Source: DATJZH01 sp035499215
GTDB taxonomy: Bacteria > Actinomycetota > Actinomycetes > Streptosporangiales > Streptosporangiaceae
DNA: 21,162 bases
NCBI GenBank assembly: GCA_035499215.1
Contig: DATJZH010000252.1
Coordinates: 1 to 21,162, forward strand
Reading direction: 5' to 3'
Made by a program: the position numbers and the translations under genes. The notes under the pieces were generated by a model that saw only the letters and a list, made by a program, of their open reading frames with translations, was not told where the DNA came from and did not search any database. Shown here in pieces: positions 12,053 to 19,543 of this stretch. Position 1 is the stretch's first letter. Each line of letters opens with the position of its first letter.

Positions 12053-13792
12053 ATGTCGGTCTCCGTATCCATGCCACAGCTTGGCGAGAGCGTCACCGAG
12101 GGCACCGTCACGCGCTGGCTGAAGGCGGAAGGCGAGCACGTCGAGGCAGACGAGCCGCTGCTGGAGGTATCTACCGACAAGGTGGACACCGAGATACCCT
12201 CCCCCGTCTCCGGGACGCTGAGCGGGATAAGCGTCGGTGAGGATGAGACCGTCGAGGTCGGCGCTGAACTGGCAGTCATCGACGAGGACGGCGCGGCTGG
12301 CGGCTCCGCGGCCGGTCAGGGCGGTGCGGTCGCCGCCCGGGCCGACGCCGATGCGGCGGTTGCGGGACCGGCGGGCGGGCGGGGCGGCGCCGGGCAGGGC
12401 GGCGCCGGGCAGGCTGCTGCCGAACAGGCCGTGCCGGCCAGCGCAGCCGCATCAGCCGGCGGCGCCTATGGCTACGACTCGGGCGGTTCCCGGGCAGCCG
12501 ACGTCTACCAGCCGCCGCCCGGCTACCAGCAGCCCGCGCGACCTGCCGCCTACCAGCAGCCGCCGGCCCAGCAGCCGCCGGCCCGGCCGGCCGGCTACCA
12601 GCCCGGAGCGGGCGGGCAGCCAGAGCCGCCGGCCGCCGGACTCGACCAGGGCGGTTACCAGCAGGAGACGGGCCCGGCCGCCGGGCCGGCCGGCCTGGAC
12701 GGGTCGGCGAACGGCACGGAAAGTCCCTACGTGACGCCCCTCGTGCGCAAGCTCGCCGCCGAGCACGGTGTTGACCTCGCCACTGTCACCGGGACCGGTG
12801 TCGGCGGCCGGATCCGCAAGCAGGACGTGCTGGAAGCCGCGCGGGCGGGCCGTGGTCCGCGCACCGCAGCATCCGCTGCGTACTCGCCGCGGCCAGCGGT
12901 CCCGGCTTCGCCAGCGGCTGCTGGCCGGCCCCCGCTGCCATCGGCCGCAGCCCAGCAGCCGCCCGTCGGCACCGCGCCAGCCGCCGCCGCACCCGCCCCC
13001 TTCGCGGCTGCCGCGGCGCAGGAGCCGGGCCCGCAGGCCGCTGGACGACGGCCGATAGTGCCATCCCGGCTGCGCGGGACGACCGAGCGGATGTCGCGGG
13101 CCCGCCAGGTGATCGCTCAGCGCATGGTCGAATCGCTGCAGACTTCGGCTCAGCTCACCAGCGTTGTCGAGGTTGATGTCACCGCCATCGCCCGGCTGCG
13201 CGAGCGCGCCAAGGCGGCTTTCGAAGCCAGGGAAGGCGTCAAGCTGTCCTTCCTGCCGTTCTTCGCGCTCGCCACCGTCGAGGCGCTGAAGGCACATCCC
13301 AAGCTCAACGCCGTCATCGACACAGCTGCAGGTCAGGTGACTTATCACGACGACGAGCATCTCGGCATCGCCGTCGACACCGACCGGGGCCTGATGGTGC
13401 CGGTGATCCGCAACGCCGGGGACTTCAACATCGGCGGGCTCGCGCGCAAGATCGCCGATCTGGCGGACCGCACCAGGGCCGGCCAGGTCAGTCCCGACGA
13501 TCTTTCCGGCGGCACCTTCACCCTCACCAATACCGGCAGCCGCGGTGCCCTTTTCGACACCCCGATCATCAATCAGCCGCAGGTCGGAATCCTGGGCACG
13601 GGCACGGTCGTCAGGCGCGCCGTCGTCATGGCGGATCGCGCTCTTGGCGAGGTGATCACGGTGCGATCCATGGTCTACCTGGCACTCACCTATGATCACC
13701 GGCTGGTCGACGGGGCGGACGCCGTCCGGTTCCTGGTCACGGTGAAGTCCCGGCTGGAGGAAGGGGCTTACGAGACTGAGCTCGGCCTCTAG
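12053..13792 (+). CDS. sucB: 2-oxoacid dehydrogenase E2 acyltransferase (dihydrolipoamide succinyl/acetyltransferase)
   Basis: This is the core acyltransferase of a 2-oxoacid dehydrogenase complex, 579 residues. Domains in order are: one lipoyl domain (residues about 1-76, lipoyl-lysine Lys43 in EVSTDKVDTEIPSP); a long Ala/Gly then Tyr/Gln/Pro-rich linker with repeated YQQP-like units (about 80-220); a peripheral subunit-binding domain (about 224-262, TPLVRKLAAEHGVDLATVTG); a second Ala/Pro linker; and the catalytic domain (about 343-579) ending with DHRLVDG, His549 and Asp553. Many actinobacterial homologues have two or three lipoyl domains, so one plus an extended linker is notable. In actinobacteria this E2 may serve pyruvate as well as 2-oxoglutarate dehydrogenase (dlaT in Mycobacterium), so substrate choice is uncertain. 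E3 is encoded just upstream and the lipoylation enzymes downstream; no E1 gene is present. Confidence 0.92.
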   Translation: MSVSVSMPQLGESVTEGTVTRWLKAEGEHVEADEPLLEVSTDKVDTEIPSPVSGTLSGISVGEDETVEVGAELAVIDEDGAAGGSAAGQGGAVAARADADAAVAGPAGGRGGAGQGGAGQAAAEQAVPASAAASAGGAYGYDSGGSRAADVYQPPPGYQQPARPAAYQQPPAQQPPARPAGYQPGAGGQPEPPAAGLDQGGYQQETGPAAGPAGLDGSANGTESPYVTPLVRKLAAEHGVDLATVTGTGVGGRIRKQDVLEAARAGRGPRTAASAAYSPRPAVPASPAAAGRPPLPSAAAQQPPVGTAPAAAAPAPFAAAAAQEPGPQAAGRRPIVPSRLRGTTERMSRARQVIAQRMVESLQTSAQLTSVVEVDVTAIARLRERAKAAFEAREGVKLSFLPFFALATVEALKAHPKLNAVIDTAAGQVTYHDDEHLGIAVDTDRGLMVPVIRNAGDFNIGGLARKIADLADRTRAGQVSPDDLSGGTFTLTNTGSRGALFDTPIINQPQVGILGTGTVVRRAVVMADRALGEVITVRSMVYLALTYDHRLVDGADAVRFLVTVKSRLEEGAYETELGL

Positions 13793-13847
13793 CCGCCTCT
13801 CGCGGGGTCGCGGATCCGCTGCGGGCAGGATCGACGTTGCTCGTGAG

Positions 13848-13866
13848 CCGCCCGCTGCGCGGGTGG
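13848..13866 (+). terminator. Hairpin after sucB, candidate terminator
   Basis: CCGCCCGC, loop TGC, GCGGGTGG form an 8-bp stem with one G-U pair, 55 nt after the sucB stop. There is no U-tract. A perfect palindrome GCGGATCCGC lies closer to the stop at 13810-13819. Confidence 0.35.
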
Positions 13867-13953
13867 GCACGGGCTCAGGGACGGGCGCCGGGTCTGCGCT
13901 GGCTCTGCTGCTGCGAGAATGACCGGGCAGACGCCGACAAGGGGGTGCGCTGG

Positions 13954-14865
13954 ATGAGAGTTGCGATCACCGGGTCGACTGGGCTGGTCGGCGGCGCGCT
14001 GGCCGCCGACCTTGCCAGTGACGGTCACCAGGTGATCCGCCTGGTCCGCCGCCCGCCGCGCGGCGGCGGTGAGGTGGGCTGGGATCCGCTGACCGCGGGC
14101 AGCCTGAACCCGGCGGCGCTCAGCGGCATCGCAGCGGTCGTCCACCTGGCAGGGGCGCCTATCGCAGCGGGGCGCTGGACCGACGCCCGGAAGGCGGAGC
14201 TGCGCGCAAGCCGCATCACGAGCACAGACACGCTGGTCCAGGCCATGACCGCGGCGACCGACCGGCCGGCGGTCCTGCTGTGCGGGTCCGCGATCGGCTG
14301 GTACGGCGATACCAGCGACCGCGCAGTGGATGAGACTGCGCCTGCTGGCTCGGGATTCCTGGCCGAGCTGGTGCGGGACTGGGAGGCAGCCGCCTGGCAG
14401 GCCCGCCCGGCGGGCATCCGCGTCGCCAGCCTTCGGAGCGGGATCGTGCTCAGCCGCCGCGGCGGGATGCTCAGCCGGCTCGTGCCGCTGTTCCGGCTCG
14501 GCCTCGGCGCCCGGATCGGGGCAGGCAGCCAGTACGTCAGCTGGGTCACCCTGACCGACGAAGTGCGTGCCATCCGGTTCCTGCTGGATCAGCCGGCGCT
14601 CGATGGCCCGGTGAACCTGACCGCCCCGGAGCCCGTGACCAATGCCGAGCTCACCACCGCGCTGGGCCGGGTACTCGGCCGCCCCGCGCTGCTGCGAGTG
14701 CCTGCGCCGTTGCTGCGCGCGGGGCTCGGCGAAGTCTCCAGCGAGCTGCTGTCCGGCGCCAGGGTGCTGCCGCGCAAGCTGACGGAAGCCGGCTTCACGT
14801 TCCGGTATCCCGATCTTGCCGGCGCGCTGACCGCCGAGCTTGCGCCCGGCCAGCCGGCTGCCTGA
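13954..14865 (+). CDS. TIGR01777 family epimerase (SDR39U1-like, extended SDR)
   Basis: This 303-residue member of the extended short-chain dehydrogenase family has an unknown substrate. The N-terminal NAD(P)-binding fold MRVAITGSTGLVGGALAADL holds the expected Gly-rich loop. It is followed by VVHLAGAPIA, the family stretch WTDARKAELRASRI, and a GSAIGWYGD segment containing the catalytic Tyr region. The DUF1731-type C-terminal end has LGEVSSELLSGARVLPRKL and the family's GFTFRYPDL. ATG 13954 has AAGGGGG 8 nt upstream (13939-13945). A weak GAGAAT -10 lies at 13915-13920. A longer reading from 13837 adds an unconserved basic stretch and was rejected. It occupies the same place between E2 and lipB as Rv2216 in M. 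tuberculosis. Confidence 0.9.
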   Translation: MRVAITGSTGLVGGALAADLASDGHQVIRLVRRPPRGGGEVGWDPLTAGSLNPAALSGIAAVVHLAGAPIAAGRWTDARKAELRASRITSTDTLVQAMTAATDRPAVLLCGSAIGWYGDTSDRAVDETAPAGSGFLAELVRDWEAAAWQARPAGIRVASLRSGIVLSRRGGMLSRLVPLFRLGLGARIGAGSQYVSWVTLTDEVRAIRFLLDQPALDGPVNLTAPEPVTNAELTTALGRVLGRPALLRVPAPLLRAGLGEVSSELLSGARVLPRKLTEAGFTFRYPDLAGALTAELAPGQPAA

Positions 14866-14961
14866 GGCTGCGGAGCTCGTGCTCGCAGAGCATGGCATCA
14901 CCGTCCTGCACGACTAGCCTTGCCAGATCCGGCAGCGTTCCCGCCTAGGGCCGGCCGGGAA

Positions 14962-14967
14962 TAGGCT
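14962..14967 (+). promoter_or_regulatory. Predicted -10 element (TAGGCT), leaderless start of lipB
   Basis: TAGGCT is followed by 6 nt and ATG 14974 with no Shine-Dalgarno. It is the same hexamer and spacing as at pepA. Confidence 0.55.
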
Positions 14968-14973
14968 GGCGGC

Positions 14974-15678
14974 ATGGCAGGCGGCATGATCTTCGCGCGG
15001 GTCGGCTTCGGCGTGGACGCGATTGCGTACCCGCAGGCCTGGGACCTGCAGCGGCTGCTGCACGAGCGGCGCGTGCGCGATGAGATCCCTGACACGTGCC
15101 TGCTGCTTGAGCACCCGCCTGTCTACACCGCCGGCCGGCGAACAGACCCGCTGGACCGGCCCGTCGGCGACCCGGGCGCGCCCGTGATCGACGTCGACCG
15201 CGGCGGCAAGATCACCTGGCACGGGCCCGGCCAGCTGGTCGGGTACCCGATCCTGCTGCTCGATGAGCCGATCGATGTCATTGCTTACGTGCGGGCCATC
15301 GAGCAGGCCCTGATGGCGGTGTGCGCGGGTTTCGGGGTCGAGACGAGCAGGATCGAGGGCCGCACCGGCGTCTGGGCGCTCGGCCGGGACGGGGCGCCGG
15401 ACCGCAAGATCGCCGCCATCGGCATCCGGGTCGCCAGGGGCGTGACCATGCACGGGTTCGCGCTGAACTGCGACTGCGACCTGTCCTGGTTCGACCGGAT
15501 CGTGCCATGCGGTCTCCGGGACGCGACGGTCACCTCGCTCAGTGCCGAGTCGGGCGCGCAGATCACCGTTGCTGCCGCGTGCGGTGTGGTCGAGCGCGAG
15601 TTCGCGGCCGTGCTCGGCGCCGGCCACGTCCGGTCGGTTGACGCGCTCGACGGGCTGGTACCTGCTGCGGTCAGCTGA
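14974..15678 (+). CDS. lipB: Lipoyl(octanoyl) transferase
   Basis: LipB moves octanoate from acyl carrier protein to the lipoyl lysine of E2 and other lipoyl proteins through a Cys thioester. The protein has 234 residues, normal length. Visible family motifs are LLLEHPPVYTAGRRTDP, GGKITWHGPGQLVGYPI, DRKIAAIGIRVARGVTMHGF with catalytic Lys145, and a conserved PCGLRDATVTSL segment with catalytic Cys179. Both catalytic residues are present. A start at ATG 14986 (MIFARVGFG) is possible but the -10 spacing favours 14974. Its substrate, the E2 lipoyl domain, is encoded about 1.2 kb upstream; lipA follows after an inverted hisS. Confidence 0.95.
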   Translation: MAGGMIFARVGFGVDAIAYPQAWDLQRLLHERRVRDEIPDTCLLLEHPPVYTAGRRTDPLDRPVGDPGAPVIDVDRGGKITWHGPGQLVGYPILLLDEPIDVIAYVRAIEQALMAVCAGFGVETSRIEGRTGVWALGRDGAPDRKIAAIGIRVARGVTMHGFALNCDCDLSWFDRIVPCGLRDATVTSLSAESGAQITVAAACGVVEREFAAVLGAGHVRSVDALDGLVPAAVS

Positions 15679-15860
15679 CGGCCCCGGCCAGCCGCCGCCC
15701 GGCTCGGCGGGCGGCGGGCAGGCTCCAGCAGTCCCGGTAATTCGGCTTGACAAGCAGCGGCCGGCCTGCCGGATCGGTGATCAGCGCGCCATCGGAAATC
15801 ACCACACCCGGGCAGTTCCGCGTACCACTGGCTGTGACCGACGAACGGCACGGGAGGCAT
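15671..15860 (-). pseudogene. Decayed N-terminal fragment of a Nudix hydrolase gene
   Basis: Read on the minus strand from ATG 15860, the first 18 codons give MPPVPFVGHSQWYAELPG. After one surplus base near 15806, the next frame gives VVISDGALITDPAGR, then PLLVKPNYRDCWSLP, which is the N-terminal strand pattern of Nudix hydrolases of the form LLVKPxYRxxWxLPGG. Right after LP the similarity ends in an Ala/Arg-rich stretch and a stop at 15671-15673. The Nudix box with its REx2EExGx core is missing. The frameshift and the missing catalytic part both argue for a pseudogene. It begins 5 nt after the hisS stop and runs into the lipB 3' end, so it looks like the remnant of a hisS-linked gene. No alignment was run. 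Confidence 0.6.
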
Positions 15861-15865
15861 CCTGC

Positions 15866-17197
15866 CTAGCCCTGGTCGCCTGCGGCGGCCCGCGCCAGGT
15901 AGCTGCTGAGCTCGCCGGCCGGCACGGCGGTCTGCTCTCCGCTCAGCATGTCGCGCACGGTCACCGTGCCTGCCCGGAACTCGGCGGGACCGCAGATCAG
16001 GGCACGGCGCGCGCCCTGGTCACTTGCCCATTTCAGCTGCCTGCCGAGCTTGCCGGAAGCCCCCAGGTAAACGCTGGCCCGCAGGCCGGCGGTCCGCGCG
16101 GCGGCGGCCAGCGCGAACGACCGCGACGTCAGGTCTTCGCTCAGGACCGTAACCGCGACGTCCAGCCGCCCCCCGCGGCCGGCCGCATGGCCCGCCACTA
16201 TCAGCAGGATCCGCTCGATTCCGAGCGACCCGCCGGTGGCCGGCACGTCCGGGCCGCCAAGCTGTTCGATCAGGTGGTCGTAGCGGCCGCCGCCGGCCAG
16301 GGATCCAGGCACGCCGGGCGCCGTGACCTCCCAGATCGGGCCGGTGTAGTAGCTCAGGCCGCGCACCAGACGCGGGGAGAACCCGACCCGGCCGGGCGGG
16401 AGCAGCGGCCCGGCCAGGTCGAGAATCCGGCTCACGTCATCCAGGCCGGCCGCGCCCTCGCCGGTGCCCTTGAGGCCGTCCCGGATCCGCCCGGTCGCGT
16501 CCGGTGCTGCCACGATCTCGACCAGCTCGGCCGCGGCGCTCTCGGCCAGGCCGCGGCCCGCCAGCTCCGCGATGACCTCGGCTGGCGGCAGCTTGTCCAG
16601 CTTGTCCAGGGTGATCAGGACGCCGGGGCCGAGGTCGGCAGGAACGCCGAACGCCTCCAGCAGGCCGGTCAGCACTCTGCGCGAGTTCAGCTGGATGGTG
16701 AAGCTGCCCACGCTGAGGTCGCTGAGCACATCATGGACGGCGCAGATGATCTCGGCGTCCGCCAGTGGCGACGCCGAGCCGAGGGTGTCCAGGTCACACT
16801 GGGTGAATTCGCGGTATCGCCCCTTGCCCGGCCGATCTGCGCGCCACACCGGCCCGATGGTGTATCGCTTGTAGGGCGCTGGCAGCTGGCTGCCGTAGGC
16901 CGCGGCCACCCTGGCCAGGGGTACGGTCATGTCATATCGCAGCGCGAGATCCGCCTCGCCCGATGCCTCATGCTCACCGCGGCGCAAGATCTTGAAGATG
17001 AGCTTGTCACCCTCGTCGCCGTACTTGCCCTGCAGGACATCCAGCCGCTCGAACGCCGGTGTCTGGAGCGGCTCGAACCCGTACCGGGAGAACACGGTCC
17101 GGATCCTCGCGAACGCGCCCTCGCGGTCCTCGAACTCGGCTGCCAGGAAATCACGCGTTCCTGAGGGGGGATCAAACTGCGTCGGCATGCGCTCCAT
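15866..17197 (-). CDS. hisS: Histidine--tRNA ligase
   Basis: This class II synthetase charges tRNA-His with histidine. It has 443 residues, normal length. Visible parts are the N-terminal PPSGTRDFL, LRYDMTVPLARVAA, motif 2 in RADRPGKGRYREFTQCDLD, the HisA-type motif LVRGLSYYTGPIWEV, GGGRYDHLIEQLGG, motif 3 GGSLGIERIL, and a C-terminal anticodon-binding domain. The GKYGDEGDKLIFKILRRG segment and RGLSYYTG differ from the usual actinobacterial HisRS (for example ALRPEGT and RGLDYYT) and resemble the form found in Bacteroidetes and eukaryotes. ATG 17197 is chosen; ATG 17188 (MPTQFD) is equally possible. Neither has a clear Shine-Dalgarno. It lies antisense between lipB and lipA, which are adjacent in M. 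tuberculosis. Confidence 0.92.
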   Translation of the reverse strand: MERMPTQFDPPSGTRDFLAAEFEDREGAFARIRTVFSRYGFEPLQTPAFERLDVLQGKYGDEGDKLIFKILRRGEHEASGEADLALRYDMTVPLARVAAAYGSQLPAPYKRYTIGPVWRADRPGKGRYREFTQCDLDTLGSASPLADAEIICAVHDVLSDLSVGSFTIQLNSRRVLTGLLEAFGVPADLGPGVLITLDKLDKLPPAEVIAELAGRGLAESAAAELVEIVAAPDATGRIRDGLKGTGEGAAGLDDVSRILDLAGPLLPPGRVGFSPRLVRGLSYYTGPIWEVTAPGVPGSLAGGGRYDHLIEQLGGPDVPATGGSLGIERILLIVAGHAAGRGGRLDVAVTVLSEDLTSRSFALAAAARTAGLRASVYLGASGKLGRQLKWASDQGARRALICGPAEFRAGTVTVRDMLSGEQTAVPAGELSSYLARAAAGDQG

Positions 17198-17311
17198 GTT
17201 TCCGGACCGATGCCGGTAGCGTCACATCGGGCCGCCGCGGGGCGTGTCGCGCCGGGGCGCCGGGCTCGGCGCGGCGGCAGCGGGCCCGCGACGGCGGCGC
17301 CTGCCCGGACG

Positions 17312-17317
17312 TACCCT
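17312..17317 (+). promoter_or_regulatory. Predicted -10 element (TACCCT), leaderless start of lipA
   Basis: TACCCT is followed by 6 nt (GGGGAC) and GTG 17324. It decides the lipA start against an open frame reaching back to 17210. Confidence 0.55.
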
Positions 17318-17323
17318 GGGGAC

Positions 17324-18262
17324 GTGGTACTTGCACCCGAAGGACGCCGGATGCTCCGGCTCGAGGCCCGCAACAGCCAGACCCCGATCGAGCGGAAGCC
17401 GCCGTGGATCAAGACCCGGCTGCGCACCGGGCCGGAATACACCGAGCTGCGCCAGCTCGTGCGGCGCGAGGGCCTGCACACGGTCTGCGAGGAGGCCGGC
17501 TGCCCGAACATCTTCGAATGCTGGGAGGACCGCGAGGCAACGTTCCTGATCGGGGGTGATCAGTGCACCAGGCGCTGCGACTTCTGCCAGATCGCCACGG
17601 GCAGGCCAGGCCCGCTCGACATTGACGAGCCGCGCCGGGTCGCGGAGTCGGTCGCCGCAATGGGCCTGCGCTACGCGACGGTGACCGGGGTTGCCCGCGA
17701 TGACCTGGCTGACGGCGGCGCCTGGCTGTACGCGCAGACTTGCCGCCAGATCCACCTGGAAATCCCCGGCTGCGGCGTCGAACTGCTGATCCCCGACTTC
17801 AATGCCAGCCCGGCCCGGCTAGGCGAGGTGTTCTCAGCCCGCCCCGAGGTACTGGCGCACAACATCGAGACGGTACCGCGGATCTTCCGCCGGATCCGGC
17901 CGGGCTTCCGCTACGCGCGATCGCTCGAAGTGATCCGCCAGGCCCGCGGGGCCGGGCTGATCACCAAGTCGAATCTCATCCTCGGCCTGGGCGAGCAGCG
18001 CGCCGAGATCAGCCAGGTGATGTCCGACCTGAACGGCGCCGGCTGCGACCTGCTCACGATCACGCAGTACCTGCGGCCATCGGCCCGCCATCACCCGGTC
18101 GAGCGCTGGGTGCCGCCGGGCGAGTTCGACGATCTCGGCCAGGAGGCGCTGGAGATCGGCTTCGCCGGCGTGCTGGCCGGGCCGCTCGTGCGCTCGTCCT
18201 ACCGGGCCGGCCGCCTGTACCGGCAGGCCATGGACCGGCGCGGCACGCTAGACCAGGTCTAA
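17324..18262 (+). CDS. lipA: Lipoyl synthase
   Basis: LipA is a radical-SAM enzyme that inserts two sulfurs into octanoyl groups on lipoyl domains. From GTG 17324 the protein has 312 residues and begins MVLAPEGRRMLRLEARN, matching the family N-terminus. The auxiliary cluster motif CEEAGCPNIFEC gives Cys55, Cys60 and Cys66. The radical-SAM motif CTRRCDFC gives Cys81, Cys85 and Cys88. The C-terminal VRSSYRAG carries the Ser that ligates the auxiliary cluster. All ligands are present. A longer reading from ATG 17210 adds 38 basic, unconserved residues and was rejected. It is divergent from hisS (126 bp) and completes the lipoylation pair with lipB for the E2 encoded upstream. Confidence 0.95.
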   Translation: MVLAPEGRRMLRLEARNSQTPIERKPPWIKTRLRTGPEYTELRQLVRREGLHTVCEEAGCPNIFECWEDREATFLIGGDQCTRRCDFCQIATGRPGPLDIDEPRRVAESVAAMGLRYATVTGVARDDLADGGAWLYAQTCRQIHLEIPGCGVELLIPDFNASPARLGEVFSARPEVLAHNIETVPRIFRRIRPGFRYARSLEVIRQARGAGLITKSNLILGLGEQRAEISQVMSDLNGAGCDLLTITQYLRPSARHHPVERWVPPGEFDDLGQEALEIGFAGVLAGPLVRSSYRAGRLYRQAMDRRGTLDQV

Positions 18263-18281
18263 CGCGGCATGCCACGATGAA

Positions 18282-18312
18282 CCGCGCCAGCGGGCAGCCG
18301 TAGCCGGCGCGG
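18282..18312 (+). terminator. Hairpin after lipA, candidate terminator
   Basis: CCGCGCC (18282-18288) and GGCGCGG (18306-18312) pair around a 17-nt loop, 20 nt after the lipA stop. There is no U-tract. It would separate lipA from the DUF4191 gene, which has its own predicted promoter. Confidence 0.35.
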
Positions 18313-18353
18313 CTCGCGAGGGGGCGCGTTTCGCGGTACCCGTCCGGTGATCG

Positions 18354-18359
18354 TATCCT
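18354..18359 (+). promoter_or_regulatory. Predicted -10 element (TATCCT), leaderless start of the DUF4191 gene
   Basis: TATCCT is followed by 7 nt and ATG 18367 with no Shine-Dalgarno. Confidence 0.5.
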
Positions 18360-18366
18360 CACGTGC

Positions 18367-19080
18367 ATGGCGAACAAGTCCGCTCCGGCGGCGAAGAAGG
18401 CTGCCGCCGGCCCGGGCGGCCCCGGCCGCATCAAGCAGATCGGCATGGTCGCGGGGATCATCCGCAGGCACGACCCGAGGGCGCTGCCGATCGTGATCGG
18501 CAGCGCCGCCCTCATCATCGTGGCATTCGCTGTGGCGGGCGTGCTCACCAGCACGGCGCCGTTCACCATCCCGCTTGGCGTCCTGGTCGGCGTGACCGTC
18601 GCGATGCTTCTGTTCGGCCGGTTCGCGCAGACCGCTCAGTTCGCGGCGATCGCCGGGCAGCCAGGTGCGGCAGCGGCCATCCTGCAGTCGATGCGCGGCA
18701 ACTGGACCGTCACCCCGGCCGTCTCCGCTAACCGGAACATGGACGTGGTGCACCGCGTCGTCGGCCGGCCCGGCGTGGTCCTCGTGGGGGAAGGCTCCCG
18801 TAACCGGCTGCCGAGCCTGCTTGCCGCCGAGAAGAAGCGGGTTGCCCGGATAGCCCAGGACGTGCCGATCTATGACATTCAGGTCGGCGACGAGAACGGG
18901 CAGATCCCGATCCGGCGCCTGCAGCGGCACATGATGAAACTGCCGCGCAACCTCAAGGGCCCGGCCGTGGCCGACCTCAGCTTCCGGCTCAGGGCAATGC
19001 CGCAGCCGCTGCAGATGCCCAAGGGCCCAATGCCCAGGACGGGCCGCCTGCCGAAGGCGCCCCGGCCGAAATTCCGCTAG
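18367..19080 (+). CDS. DUF4191 family membrane protein
   Basis: This 237-residue protein belongs to the actinobacterial DUF4191 family, function unknown. The N-terminus is basic and Ala-rich (KSAPAAKKAAAG). Two hydrophobic helices at about residues 40-60 and 66-82 suggest a hairpin in the membrane. The cytoplasmic part has the family stretches AAILQSMRGNWTVTPAVSAN, MDVVHRVVGRPGVVLVGEG and RLPSLLAAEKKRVARI, and a basic Pro-rich tail ending PKAPRPKFR. It sits between lipA and an RDD gene as Rv2219 does in M. tuberculosis. ATG 18367 is backed by the TATCCT element 7 nt upstream. Confidence 0.9.
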   Translation: MANKSAPAAKKAAAGPGGPGRIKQIGMVAGIIRRHDPRALPIVIGSAALIIVAFAVAGVLTSTAPFTIPLGVLVGVTVAMLLFGRFAQTAQFAAIAGQPGAAAAILQSMRGNWTVTPAVSANRNMDVVHRVVGRPGVVLVGEGSRNRLPSLLAAEKKRVARIAQDVPIYDIQVGDENGQIPIRRLQRHMMKLPRNLKGPAVADLSFRLRAMPQPLQMPKGPMPRTGRLPKAPRPKFR

Positions 19081-19102
19081 GCCCGCACGACGGTCCGGGG
19101 CC
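19080..19102. terminator. Hairpin in the gap between DUF4191 and RDD genes
   Basis: GGCCCG (19080-19085) and CGGGGCC (19096-19102) pair with one bulged G. It fills the 25-bp gap between convergent genes and could end transcription from both sides. The stem is short. Confidence 0.35.
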
Positions 19103-19105
19103 TCC

Positions 19106-19537
19106 TCACATCCGGATCACGATCGTGTTGGCTGCCCTGTCGTGCAGCCCGCGCAGGTCACGGTCGAACACCAGCGGCGGGACGACGGCGAGCAGCAGCA
19201 GCGTCCGCACCAGCGACCACAGCAGCCCGACGGGCCTGCCGTCAAGCCGCACTACCCGCAGGCCGAGCAGCCGCTTGCCGATCGTGACGCCGGTGAACGC
19301 CGTGAGCAGGTACACCTCGGCCGCGAACACCACGATGGTCCAGGCCTGGGACTTGAACGCCGCCAGGGCAATGACCATGCACAGCCCCCAGTCGATGAAC
19401 AGGGCGCCGAACCGCCTGCCGACCCCCGCAACCGACCTCGGCCCTTCCTCCGGCAGCCCGAGACGCTGGCCCGGGTATTTCTGCGCGCCCGCGTCCGCGC
19501 CGGACAGCCATGATCCGGCCCATCGTCGCTGCGTCAC
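19106..19537 (-). CDS. RDD family membrane protein
   Basis: This small membrane protein has 143 residues. The RDD domain begins at about residue 40 with GVGRRFGALFIDWGLCMVIA, where the Arg and Asp of the name are both present. A second helix (VVFAAEVYLLTAFTG), the conserved TIGKRLLGLRVVRLDG turn, a third helix, and a DRDLRGLHDRAANTIV end follow. The role is unknown; members are proposed to take part in ion transport or membrane adaptation. GTG 19537 has TACGGT 6 nt upstream and no Shine-Dalgarno. It lies between DUF4191 and glnA, divergent from glnA, as in other actinobacteria. Confidence 0.88.
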   Translation of the reverse strand: MTQRRWAGSWLSGADAGAQKYPGQRLGLPEEGPRSVAGVGRRFGALFIDWGLCMVIALAAFKSQAWTIVVFAAEVYLLTAFTGVTIGKRLLGLRVVRLDGRPVGLLWSLVRTLLLLAVVPPLVFDRDLRGLHDRAANTIVIRM

Positions 19538-19543
19538 CAGCTA

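Noticed and set aside
12452..13870. Minus-strand open frame of 472 codons antisense to sucB
   Set aside because: Low-complexity product with no domain; it is the mirror of the E2 gene, whose domains are all intact.
14864..14930. Possible C-terminal gene fragment reading AELVLAEHGITVLHD before a stop
   Set aside because: Only about 20 codons between the epimerase and lipB, no start signals and no recognised family. Probably chance.
15542..17164. Long plus-strand open frame of 540 codons antisense to hisS
   Set aside because: Its product is Arg/Gly/Gln-rich without any known domain, and the opposite strand encodes a complete HisRS. In such GC-rich DNA antisense frames stay open by codon bias.
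17210..17323. Upstream extension of lipA from ATG 17210
   Set aside because: The added residues are Arg/Ala/Gly-rich and unlike LipA N-termini. The GTG at 17324 has a -10 at the correct distance and starts the conserved sequence.
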